Part shown: piece after piece, positions 1 to 7,395 of the stretch
Numbering within the stretch: position 1 is the stretch's first letter
Layout: the number at the start of each line of letters is the position of its first letter
DNA from: Neorickettsia helminthoeca str. Oregon
GTDB taxonomy: Bacteria; Pseudomonadota; Alphaproteobacteria; Rickettsiales; Anaplasmataceae
Direction: 5' to 3'
Assembly (NCBI RefSeq): GCF_000632985.1
Contig: NZ_CP007481.1
Location: forward strand, 248,001-312,000
Length of the DNA: 64,000 nt
The notes under the pieces: generated by a model
Seen by the model: the letters and a program-made list of their open reading frames with translations, nothing else
What the model was told of the DNA's origin: nothing
Databases searched by the model: none
Program-made: the position numbers and the translations under genes

Positions 1-943
1 CAAGTGCTTCATGCTTTTTCGCTATATCCAGGAGCAGATCTAATGGCTGTATTATTCCGGTCTCGCTGTTAGCAAGTGATACAGAAATAAGTGTTTTACC
101 AGGTGCTTCCTCTAGAATTCTTTCCAAATGATCCAGTTTTATAATGCCATTTTTATCTACATCTACTTTTATTGGATTTCTTGCGGCTCTCAGTACTGAA
201 CTATGATCTGTGCTGCAGACTACATGCCTATAGTTGCCCATACTGTGGAAGACCATATTATTTGCCTCCGTCCCAGATGAGGTGAATACCAAATCATATT
301 CCTCATTGAGGTTTAGATGTTTTTTTATTGCTCTCCTGGATTCTTCTACTCTCTCTCGTGCGACCTGGCCCTGCCTGTGAATAGAAGATGGATTATATGC
401 TGTCCTGATAATGGAATAGGCCTTTTCCACTGCATACCTAAGCGGTGTGGTTGTTGCATTATTATCCATGTAGATGATGATTTCCTGTGGCTTCTCATTA
501 GCAACAGCCAAACTAGGGACTTCTTTTCTAAGAACATCATTGGAGATGATATCCTGGATCGTTATGGATTCGAAGAAGTTATTGAATTTTCTTTCGAGTA
601 TGGACCACAGATTGTGTGTATAGCATTTCTTATCGCCATTCGTGCAGCTTTGATGACCATAGCCATCGCATCGAGTAATTTTTGCGTTATCAGTTACAGC
701 CTTGATTATTTGCATCAAAAAAATCGTATCTGGATCTTTTGCTAACTTGTAACCCCCGCCGGGCCCGAGTAGAGATTCTAATATTCCTTGCTTTCTTAAC
801 GATGGTAGTATTAGTTCGAGAAATTTCTCCGATATGTTCTGTCTAGATGCAATCTCCGAAGTTTTGATGTATTTTCCTGATACAGCATGCATTGCTATAT
901 CGACAGATGCCATAATTGCATATCTTGCTTTTGCCGTAAGCAT
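1..943 (-). CDS. IscR-type Rrf2 regulator fused to IscS-type cysteine desulfurase (3' end cut by window edge)
   Basis: One uninterrupted reading frame starts at ATG 943 and runs off the left edge (314 codons visible). Residues 1 to about 135 are an Rrf2/IscR winged helix (MLTAKARYAIMASVDIAMHA, then GPGGGYKL) with the three cluster cysteines and histidine in RCDGYGHQSC...KKCYTHNLW, close to the E. coli IscR C-x5-C-x5-C-x2-H pattern. A linker follows, and from about residue 158 the PLP-dependent desulfurase begins (IYMDNNATTTPL, TSSGTEANN, TDHSSV). I checked that the codon phase is the same before and after the junction, so the two domains are one protein. IscS moves cysteine sulfur to IscU for Fe-S assembly; IscR senses cluster supply. 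The PLP lysine lies outside the window. I recall similar fused annotations in Anaplasmataceae but could not verify this. Confidence 0.88.
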   Translation of the reverse strand, partial: MLTAKARYAIMASVDIAMHAVSGKYIKTSEIASRQNISEKFLELILPSLRKQGILESLLGPGGGYKLAKDPDTIFLMQIIKAVTDNAKITRCDGYGHQSCTNGDKKCYTHNLWSILERKFNNFFESITIQDIISNDVLRKEVPSLAVANEKPQEIIIYMDNNATTTPLRYAVEKAYSIIRTAYNPSSIHRQGQVARERVEESRRAIKKHLNLNEEYDLVFTSSGTEANNMVFHSMGNYRHVVCSTDHSSVLRAARNPIKVDVDKNGIIKLDHLERILEEAPGKTLISVSLANSETGIIQPLDLLLDIAKKHEAL

Positions 944-1282
944 GATTCTTTATATTACCTGATACACGGAAGCCTCATCCATTGTAGCAACTTTTTTCAC
1001 CTTCCGAGTAGTATTCTTTGATAAATTCTCTTTTAAAAACTAGGGCATTATCTTTTTTCCTCTTCCTGCAGGCAGAACAGGAGTACAATGCTACTAGTAG
1101 AAACTCGGTGTTCTGCTACTTCATCCGGACGTTACGATCAGATTTGGAAAATGTGATTTCCTGTTCCCAGGAAGCCTTATAATAGCTGAAACGTCGCAAC
1201 CAACTACAAGATGATGCTAAAAGTATCTGGAGTAGGGATTCTATTGAATACGCGATTCTTATTGCTTATCATTTCCAAGTAG
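944..1282. promoter_or_regulatory. Divergent iscRS / permease intergenic region with nested palindromes
   Basis: This 339-bp gap has no credible ORF. It contains an 8-bp inverted repeat, GCAGAACA at 1072-1079 and TGTTCTGC at 1109-1116, surrounding a perfect 10-bp palindrome CTACTAGTAG at 1091-1100. Nearer the permease lies TTCCTG-ttcc-CAGGAA (1158-1173) followed after 4 bp by a TATAAT -10 at 1178-1183. No convincing -35 is visible. Since one flanking gene senses Fe-S status and the other looks like an iron transporter, an iron-responsive operator is a reasonable guess but only that. Confidence 0.45.
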
Positions 1283-2929
1283 ATGGTGAAAAGGCGCTTA
1301 ATGCAAAAGTTAGTTTGCAATGGACTCATTTTCTTATTTTTCGCCCCGACGCTCTCTCTGATCTTGCCTTCCTTCAATTCCTATGAGCCCGGTGGAGTGT
1401 TCAATTGGCTGTTGGGGGAGTATGTCCTCAATACGTTGATAATACTCTCTGGGGTGGGCTTCTTGACATTCGTATTTGGTGTCGGAGCTGCTTGTGCCGT
1501 CACTTTCCTCAGATTTCCTGGGCGCGGACTTCTGAGGGTGCTTCTGTTTCTCCCTCTTGCGGTTCCTGGTTATATTACTGCTCTTTCGTACGTTCAGTTT
1601 TTTGATTTTTCTTCAGATTTTTCGCTTTTCTTCAGAGAGGTTTTCGGATTCAAACATTTGTTCAGGATACAGTCTCTGTACGGCGCAATCTTCGTGATGA
1701 GCGTTGCTTTCTATCCATATGTGTATATGTTTTCCCTTGCCAGAATTACTTCTGCTGGCAATTTTGTAGCCATCTCCAGAAGTTGTGGTAAATCCTTCCT
1801 CGCAACGATGCTAGAAGTCGTAATTCCAGTAGCTAGACCGGCTATCGTTGGGGGTCTTACTCTGGTTTTGATGGAAGTCATCTCTGATTTCGGGATAATG
1901 CAGTTTTTTGGTTTGCAGACCGTCGTAACCGGCATATATCGAAAATGGTTCTTGCTCAATGATGTGATAGGTGCTTCGAGATTAATTCTATTTTTGCTGA
2001 CCTTCGTTGCACTGATGATCTTCCTTGAGAAAACGTCGAGGCAGAATGCGTTCTATGGGAACGGAGTGGTAAACTATGACATTAATCCGTGTTGGTCACT
2101 GACGCCTCTCAAGGGCATGACCGTAACCATTGTATTATCACTTCTGCCGCTTTTTGGTATTGGCTTTCCTATTTTCTCACTGATATCCATGACGCTGAAC
2201 GCAACACCAGATTATCAATTATTTTCCCTGATTATTGGAAGTGTTCAAATTGCTTTATTCGCATCCTTCTTGACCATACTGATAGCCTTCTTCTTTGTCT
2301 ACATGAAAAGGAAAAAGAAGATAGGAGCTGCACTTTTTCAGATGTCTAATCTCGGATATTCGATTCCCGGTCTGGTAGTGGGAATGGGAATAATAAACTT
2401 CTTTACAAGTAGTTCTTCGATACTTTCGTATTTTACATTCTCCGGCTTTCAGATTCTCACCGCTGGGACTTTCACTGCATTGATGTATTCGTACATTTTT
2501 CGTTTTCTCGCCTTGGGTTGCAACAGTATACAGTCAGGAATAGAAAAGATACCCTCTGAAATCTCATGGACTATGAGACTCGTTGGTAAAAATAGTTTCC
2601 TGGACGCAATCCAAGTATACTCGCCAATGCTGATACGATACTTGGTCAGTGGTGTTATACTAATCTTCCTTGATACCCTTAAAGAGCTTCCTGCTACTCT
2701 ACTGGTTAGACCTTTCAATTTCGAGACGATGTCCATTAGGGTCTATGAACTCGTCGTAGATGAGAGGTATAACGATGCTGCAGTACCTGCTTTAATTATG
2801 ACTGCGATTTGTCTTGCTGTGATACTGTTCCTAATAAAGAGTATGTACAGCAGAGGTTTGCACAATCGGAAAAAAGGGGCTAGAATTGGTTGTCTCTGCG
2901 ATGTTTGTCTGAGTAAGAATGAGTGTTAG
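1283..2929 (+). CDS. Ferric iron ABC transporter permease (FbpB/ThiP type)
   Basis: A 548-residue, very hydrophobic protein with two homologous permease halves of about 250 residues, each with an inner-membrane transport loop (around SRSCGKSFLATMLEVVIPVARPAI and around SWTMRLVGKNSFLDAIQVYSP). This fused double-permease layout is typical of FbpB/SfuB iron and ThiP thiamin importers; I favour iron because Rickettsiales commonly keep an Fbp-type system, but the substrate is not proved by sequence. The ATPase and binding protein are not nearby. ATG 1283 has no clear Shine-Dalgarno sequence; an ATG at 1301 is an alternative. The end overlaps rplY by 11 bp, suggesting translational coupling. Confidence 0.8.
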   Translation: MVKRRLMQKLVCNGLIFLFFAPTLSLILPSFNSYEPGGVFNWLLGEYVLNTLIILSGVGFLTFVFGVGAACAVTFLRFPGRGLLRVLLFLPLAVPGYITALSYVQFFDFSSDFSLFFREVFGFKHLFRIQSLYGAIFVMSVAFYPYVYMFSLARITSAGNFVAISRSCGKSFLATMLEVVIPVARPAIVGGLTLVLMEVISDFGIMQFFGLQTVVTGIYRKWFLLNDVIGASRLILFLLTFVALMIFLEKTSRQNAFYGNGVVNYDINPCWSLTPLKGMTVTIVLSLLPLFGIGFPIFSLISMTLNATPDYQLFSLIIGSVQIALFASFLTILIAFFFVYMKRKKKIGAALFQMSNLGYSIPGLVVGMGIINFFTSSSSILSYFTFSGFQILTAGTFTALMYSYIFRFLALGCNSIQSGIEKIPSEISWTMRLVGKNSFLDAIQVYSPMLIRYLVSGVILIFLDTLKELPATLLVRPFNFETMSIRVYELVVDERYNDAAVPALIMTAICLAVILFLIKSMYSRGLHNRKKGARIGCLCDVCLSKNEC

Positions 2930-3506
2930 GATAGAGTACTCACCTAGGGTTGCGTTTGGTTGCCGTAATACAAGAATCTTAAGGGAGTCGGGTTTCGTTC
3001 CAGCTGTTGTTTATGGTGGTGGTGCTGAGACTATCAGTATCGCTTTGTCTGTCCGCGAAGTGGATAAGAAGATTTCGAGCTTGATGAGTAAGACTGTCGT
3101 GGAGTTGTCATGCGGTGATGTTGTGCATAAGGTCATTCCAAAGGCATATGAGCTCCATCCGGTTACTTCTGCTGTGCTGCACTTGGATTTTGTGTTTGCT
3201 AGCGACAATGTTTCGAAGTTTGAGGTGCCTCTCAACTTCATAAACAAAGAGAAGTCTGAGGCAATAAAACTCGGAGCCGTATTGAACATCGTGAGAAGGA
3301 CAGCTCTAGTTAAATGCTCCTCTTCAAATCTACCGAAAAGTATACCCGTCGACATTGAGCATTCTAAGGTTGGTGATTCGATCAAGCTTTCTGATCTTAT
3401 GTTCGCGGATGGAGTGACGCCTATCGCAAAGGATGCCGATTCTGTAGTTGCTACAATCGTAGGTAAAAAAGCGAAGGGTGGTGCTGCGTCTACTGCCGGG
3501 GCATAG
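2919..3506 (+). CDS. rplY: 50S ribosomal protein L25 (TL5/Ctc type)
   Basis: 195 residues with the long two-domain layout of L25/TL5: an N-terminal 5S-rRNA-binding barrel (RNTRILRESGFVPAVVYGGG) and a C-terminal beta domain (LHLDFVFAS, VPLNFINKEKSEAIKLGAVLNIVRRTALVKC split across residues 90-130). Binds 5S rRNA in the large subunit. The neighbour pth lies 11 bp downstream, the rplY-pth order that is very common in bacteria, which supports both calls. The start overlaps the permease end by 11 bp. Confidence 0.93.
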   Translation: MSVRIEYSPRVAFGCRNTRILRESGFVPAVVYGGGAETISIALSVREVDKKISSLMSKTVVELSCGDVVHKVIPKAYELHPVTSAVLHLDFVFASDNVSKFEVPLNFINKEKSEAIKLGAVLNIVRRTALVKCSSSNLPKSIPVDIEHSKVGDSIKLSDLMFADGVTPIAKDADSVVATIVGKKAKGGAASTAGA

Positions 3507-3517
3507 ATAGAGTTCCG

Positions 3518-4105
3518 GTGTCTCAAGTATTTGTGCTGTGTGGCTTGGGAAATCCTGGTCGTGATCATTCATCATCTAGACACAATCTCGGCTTCATGCT
3601 TGTCGACTACCTCAGAAATAGCTTATCTTTCCCTGATTTTGTTAGCAATTTTTCAGGATTCCTTTGTTTCGGGGTTACCTCATCCATAAAATTATATCTC
3701 TTCAAGCCAATGACTTTTATGAATAATTCAGGTTTTCCGCTCGCCCGGCTTGTCAATTTCTATAAAGTGCATCCCTGTAATGTTTTGGTCTTCCATGATG
3801 ATGCGGATCTGGGTTTTGGCAGAATAAAAATAAAAAAAGGTGGTAGTTCCGGTGGCCATAATGGATTGAAATCGATAGATTCAAATCTGGGACGTGATTA
3901 CTGGAGGTTTCGTTTCGGTGTTGGTAAGGAAGAGAATAGCAATTTAGCTAAGTATGTTTTATCTTCTTTTACTGAGTGTGAGATAGGGCATCTGAATAAA
4001 GTGTTTGAATTCATTGCAAAGAATATTATACTACTGCTCTCAGATATCGAGCGACAAAAGTCCACTTTTTTGATGGACTACATGTCTGTACTTAATACTA
4101 TTTAA
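3518..4105 (+). CDS. pth: Peptidyl-tRNA hydrolase
   Basis: 195 residues, GTG start. Recycles peptidyl-tRNAs that drop off ribosomes. The family signature is intact: GLGNPG at residues 9-14, catalytic His22 in SRHNLGF, PMTFMNNSG, then HDDADLGFGRIKIKKGGSSGGHNGLKSI spread over residues 90-117 with the conserved Asp and the GGHNGL motif. Immediately follows rplY and is probably cotranscribed with it. The next gene downstream is on the opposite strand, ending 11 bp away. Confidence 0.95.
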   Translation: MSQVFVLCGLGNPGRDHSSSRHNLGFMLVDYLRNSLSFPDFVSNFSGFLCFGVTSSIKLYLFKPMTFMNNSGFPLARLVNFYKVHPCNVLVFHDDADLGFGRIKIKKGGSSGGHNGLKSIDSNLGRDYWRFRFGVGKEENSNLAKYVLSSFTECEIGHLNKVFEFIAKNIILLLSDIERQKSTFLMDYMSVLNTI

Positions 4106-4115
4106 TGAATTGCAT

Positions 4116-5285
4116 TCATAAGCTTGAGACCTCAAGAGCGTTCATCCTCATGAGTTCCTGCGATTCTTTTTCTGCTGCGATAATTGCGAGGTTACTTATA
4201 ATCGGTAACACCTTATTGCTTTGATAGTTCTTTGTGCATTCCGCGAAGAGCATTCCAGCGCTATTGAGATTTTCTCGTCTGTTGTGTCTGTCATTGTAGC
4301 GCTGTATAAAAGCAATTTGCTCCCCCAGTACCGAATACATAAGCACTTCAGAAGGATGACTGTTATATGATTCAATAGTCTCTATTCCTTCCTGTACGAT
4401 TATATTCGTGACTGAGGTACTTCCTTTTGTTGTTTTCAGTTTATTGCGGTTTTTCTTATTCATGTTCAGGACATCTTTGCTGTTGGTTGCGGTTGAAATT
4501 CCTATCCCATAGCTTCCACTATTTGCCTTGATAAAGACGAAGGGTTCGGATTTTATCTTATATTGTTCATATTTTTTTTGTACTTTTTCTATTATTTCAT
4601 CTACTGTATCCGCGAGTTTTGAGAAAGTTGCTTGCACAGTGAAATCGATGTTATTACACTCCTTGGAATATGGATGCAGAAGCCATGGGTCGATATCGAA
4701 TGCTTTGGAAAATTCCTCTACAACCTTCTGGTAGTGCGAGAAGTAGTGACTTTTTGTTCTTCTGTACCAGCCTAGCAGTGGTGAGGGGATACAAGGTTGT
4801 ATGATATTCGAAAGTGTTTCTGGATCTTCCGAGATCATATCATTATTCAGAATAACTAGATCTGGAATCACATTATCTTCGATTACTATATGGTTTCCGC
4901 TTCTATGAAACTTAGTCATTTCTAGTTTCTCTATTCTCTGGTTCGCGAGATTACCTAAGATGAGCTTGTTTCCAGCTATTTCGAGTATTTTTTTCAGGGC
5001 TAGTACGTTACTGAGATATTGCGAATTTCTCGTGTGACTCTCTGTGATTAAGAGAATGATTTTATTAGTATAATGCTTAGCGATCAAATGAGCTGCTCGC
5101 ATTTGACTTTCTTCGCTGATTATATGGAAACCAGCGGGAAACATATTCACATCTACGGGGGCGACTTTGAAACCTGCATTTCTGATATCTGCGGATAGGT
5201 AAAATAAACTTCTCGTACATTTACTCTGGCACCACCGTGCTATTTCCTCGGAGTATCTAAGAAAAGCTGAGAAGTGTGTATTCAT
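4116..5285 (-). CDS. gshA: Glutamate-cysteine ligase, ferrooxidans type
   Basis: 389 residues matching the small single-domain GshA subfamily found in some proteobacteria rather than the E. coli-type enzyme: VDVNMFPAGF near residue 42, an ATP-grasp-like FVFIKANSGSYGIGI near residue 250, and the tail rich in helices. Makes gamma-glutamylcysteine, the first step to glutathione. Glutathione use fits the grxC gene in the same minus-strand block. The ATG lies 7 bp downstream of a TATAAT-like -10 that is preceded by a perfect dyad (see regulatory entry). Subfamily assignment is from memory of the motif pattern. Confidence 0.85.
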   Translation of the reverse strand: MNTHFSAFLRYSEEIARWCQSKCTRSLFYLSADIRNAGFKVAPVDVNMFPAGFHIISEESQMRAAHLIAKHYTNKIILLITESHTRNSQYLSNVLALKKILEIAGNKLILGNLANQRIEKLEMTKFHRSGNHIVIEDNVIPDLVILNNDMISEDPETLSNIIQPCIPSPLLGWYRRTKSHYFSHYQKVVEEFSKAFDIDPWLLHPYSKECNNIDFTVQATFSKLADTVDEIIEKVQKKYEQYKIKSEPFVFIKANSGSYGIGISTATNSKDVLNMNKKNRNKLKTTKGSTSVTNIIVQEGIETIESYNSHPSEVLMYSVLGEQIAFIQRYNDRHNRRENLNSAGMLFAECTKNYQSNKVLPIISNLAIIAAEKESQELMRMNALEVSSL

Positions 5286-5292
5286 TTAAGAC

Positions 5293-5318
5293 ATTATATC
5301 CGAACACTCTTAGTGTTC
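5293..5318 (-). promoter_or_regulatory. Probable gshA promoter with 7-3-7 dyad upstream of -10
   Basis: Read on the minus strand, TATAAT occupies 5298-5293. Three bases upstream lies the perfect inverted repeat GAACACT-N3-AGTGTTC (5302-5318). There is no good -35 match, so the promoter may depend on a protein bound to the dyad. The -10 is close to the ATG at 5285, implying a very short or absent leader. The dyad is seen directly; its function is inferred. Confidence 0.5.
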
Positions 5319-5422
5319 CATTTTACAGAATAATGGAAGGGAAGCGAACAAATTGTATCAATAACGCTGAGGCAAATCTAGGTGAAAGCATTTATCCTGC
5401 GCTATGCGATCAGCAGTGATAC

Positions 5423-6010
5423 CTAGAGCGGATTCCTTGCTATGCTAGAGTAAACATACTTAAATAGCTCTCTCTTATCGGCTCCGGATGGAACCAACCG
5501 AATCTTTTTTTGTGCTTCCCTGGGTAGTATGAATTTTCTTCTGTGTAATGGCTTGATATGTTGGACATCGTTGTACCTTTTTCTTAGTCGGTGGACGTTC
5601 GTAATCTTACTCGATTGTAAAATAATGATCGTATCGCAGATTTTATCCGCGGCAATTTCGAAGAGAAGTGGAATATCTAAGACTATGATACGTGTATTGT
5701 CTCTTTTGCAGAGCTTTATAAATGAGGTCAGCTTTGCTTTTACATTGGGATGCACAATCTCTTCGATTTTTTGTAATAGAGATGGCTGTCTTATAATGGC
5801 AGCGAGGAGTCTTTTTCTATCGATGCTACTCTCTCTGATCCCAGTACTTATCGCATCGTTAATTGCCCGAGTTACAGATATGTCATTCTGATAGAGCGCA
5901 TGAACAACTTTGTCAGCATCAAAGATCTTGCAGCGGAAAGTGCGTCTCAAAATTGATGAAAAGTATGTTTTTCCAGAAGCAATGTTGCCTGTCACACCTA
6001 TTATTCTCAT
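5423..6010 (-). CDS. coaE: Dephospho-CoA kinase
   Basis: 195 residues. Phosphorylates the 3'-hydroxyl of dephospho-CoA, the last step of coenzyme A synthesis. Starts MRIIGVTGNIASGKT with the P-loop at residues 8-15; FDADKVVH near residue 33 and the DIPLLFE motif near residue 112 are the other family landmarks. Overlaps the end of nadK by 4 bp (ATGA-type junction), so these two nucleotide-cofactor kinases are likely cotranslated. Confidence 0.94.
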   Translation of the reverse strand: MRIIGVTGNIASGKTYFSSILRRTFRCKIFDADKVVHALYQNDISVTRAINDAISTGIRESSIDRKRLLAAIIRQPSLLQKIEEIVHPNVKAKLTSFIKLCKRDNTRIIVLDIPLLFEIAADKICDTIIILQSSKITNVHRLRKRYNDVQHIKPLHRRKFILPREAQKKIRLVPSGADKRELFKYVYSSIARNPL

Positions 6011-6798
6011 TGCTGGAACTGGGCTTTCAGGATTTTCTTGCGTAGTGAATTATCTTTCCTGAATAGGGCTATAACACTGTTCTTGCGATCTATCGATATT
6101 CTTGCTTTTTTTATATTTGTGAAAACTTGGGCATCCAATGCTGCCATGACTGGACGTCTATCTGGATAAAGTACATCTATTTCTATAATGCTACTGTCTA
6201 GTAGCACAATACTTCTACATTGTTTCGGTATGAAAGCATTTATAGTTGTTAAAGTAATGCAGTTTGAATCCAAAGCCAGAATTGGCCCGCCTGCCGCAGC
6301 GTTATATGCTGTACTTCCGACTGCAGTTGAGACTATCACACCATCACCGACAAAATTTTCTATTAATAACTCGTCATCCACGGATATCCTGAGCTTCGAA
6401 GCCTTCCCATGATTTCTTAGAATATAGAAATCATTAATCGCAGTACCTGATATGGTGCCGTTCTCATTGGAGAGTTCAGCTTTTAATATGTTGAGGTTGT
6501 ACTCTTCAGCACTCTCTATATCCGCTAAGAGCTGATCAGAGTGGAACTCATTCAACAGGAAGCCTACATTACCACAATTTATTCCATATACCGGAATGTT
6601 GTTCCCCATCCTGCGACGCAGTGTGTCGAGCATGAATCCGTCACCGCCCAGTGCAAGTATCAGAGAAGCTTCGATATCTGCATATCTATCTATCTTTTTT
6701 ATCCCGTAACGCTCCTCAAGTACGGATCCAACCGATCGCGCCTTTTCCGCCCCTGAGGAAGAATAAACCATTTTTTCCAATCTATTTTTATTCCGCAT
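6007..6798 (-). CDS. nadK: NAD kinase
   Basis: Phosphorylates NAD to NADP. The LALGGDGFMLDTL motif (GGDG), NDFYILRN and STAVGSTAYN are all present, the set that defines the family. The frame stays open upstream to 6834, but that start would overlap grxC by 47 bp; the ATG at 6798 overlaps it by 11 bp and an ATG at 6771 (MVYSSSGAEKAR) lies closest to the usual family N terminus. I chose 6798 (263 residues) with moderate certainty. Operon order grxC-nadK-coaE on the minus strand, all overlapping. Confidence 0.93.
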   Translation of the reverse strand: MRNKNRLEKMVYSSSGAEKARSVGSVLEERYGIKKIDRYADIEASLILALGGDGFMLDTLRRRMGNNIPVYGINCGNVGFLLNEFHSDQLLADIESAEEYNLNILKAELSNENGTISGTAINDFYILRNHGKASKLRISVDDELLIENFVGDGVIVSTAVGSTAYNAAAGGPILALDSNCITLTTINAFIPKQCRSIVLLDSSIIEIDVLYPDRRPVMAALDAQVFTNIKKARISIDRKNSVIALFRKDNSLRKKILKAQFQQ

Positions 6799-7057
6799 TG
6801 CCTGTGAGAATCTTGTCAAGCTGAGCGCTATCATTTAAGCGATTTAGATCATCAAAGCCACCTATGCACTTTCCGTCTATGAAGATCTGAGGAACAGTTC
6901 TCCTTCCTCCAGATTTTTGAGTCATTTCAAGCGCAAGAGTCGGATTATCGCTGATGTCTATCACAGTATATCCAACTTTCTTCCTATCGAGTAAAGATTT
7001 GGCTTTTTCGCAGTATGGACAGGTCTTTGTTGCATATACAATCACTCTATGGCTCAT
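6788..7057 (-). CDS. grxC: Glutaredoxin 3 (GrxC)
   Basis: 89-residue thioredoxin-fold protein with the dithiol active site CPYCEKAKSLL at residues 12-22, the TVPQIFIDGKCIGGFDDL segment holding the cis-proline and the glutathione-binding GG. Reduces disulfides using glutathione, consistent with gshA nearby. Its ATG overlaps the TGA of a short upstream frame (ATGA), and its end overlaps nadK. Confidence 0.94.
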   Translation of the reverse strand: MSHRVIVYATKTCPYCEKAKSLLDRKKVGYTVIDISDNPTLALEMTQKSGGRRTVPQIFIDGKCIGGFDDLNRLNDSAQLDKILTGNAE

Positions 7058-7225
7058 AGTACTTCTATTAGTAAGTAATCCAGGATATCTAATCTTAGAT
7101 CGGAAGAAATATCAACCTTCATGGAGGCCTTTGTATTTCCGCTTTGTTGCCGATCGAGCTAATAGCTGGTCTGGATAGGGCCCGTACAGAGTCCGAGGTG
7201 ACGCGTTGATATACATCGGGGAAAA

Positions 7226-7393
7226 TCACCTGCAGAGAATCAAAAACAACAGCAGAGCTACAGAGACAAACTGTAGAAATACTCTTAGGATCATCAGCTT
7301 ATTGCCGTAATTCCTATCCAGGGAGAGCATACTTAACACTCCCGCAATCAACACGAAAAAAGTCGCTGCGATCAGGAAAAGTAACTGAAACAC
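7226..7393 (-). CDS. Small HIG1-domain (hypoxia-induced) membrane protein, 55 residues
   Basis: A short frame from GTG 7393 to TGA 7226, three bases after the rpoD stop and therefore probably coupled to it. Two hydrophobic segments (residues 2-22 and 38-53) flank a polar turn with the HIG1 signature: RNYGNKLMILRVFLQ, close to the alphaproteobacterial 'KYSNKLMRLRVLLQ' pattern as I recall it. HIG1 proteins associate with respiratory complexes in mitochondria; bacterial members are small twin-helix inner-membrane proteins of uncertain role. The start codon is inferred because no Shine-Dalgarno sequence is visible. Confidence 0.75.
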   Translation of the reverse strand: MFQLLFLIAATFFVLIAGVLSMLSLDRNYGNKLMILRVFLQFVSVALLLFLILCR

Positions 7394-7395
7394 TA

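Noticed and set aside
346-540. 64-codon minus-strand ORF
   Set aside because: Same strand but wrong phase inside the iscRS fusion; its residues are the shifted reading of the desulfurase start.
317-745. 142-codon plus-strand ORF
   Set aside because: It lies entirely antisense to the iscRS fusion, whose frame shows clear family motifs.
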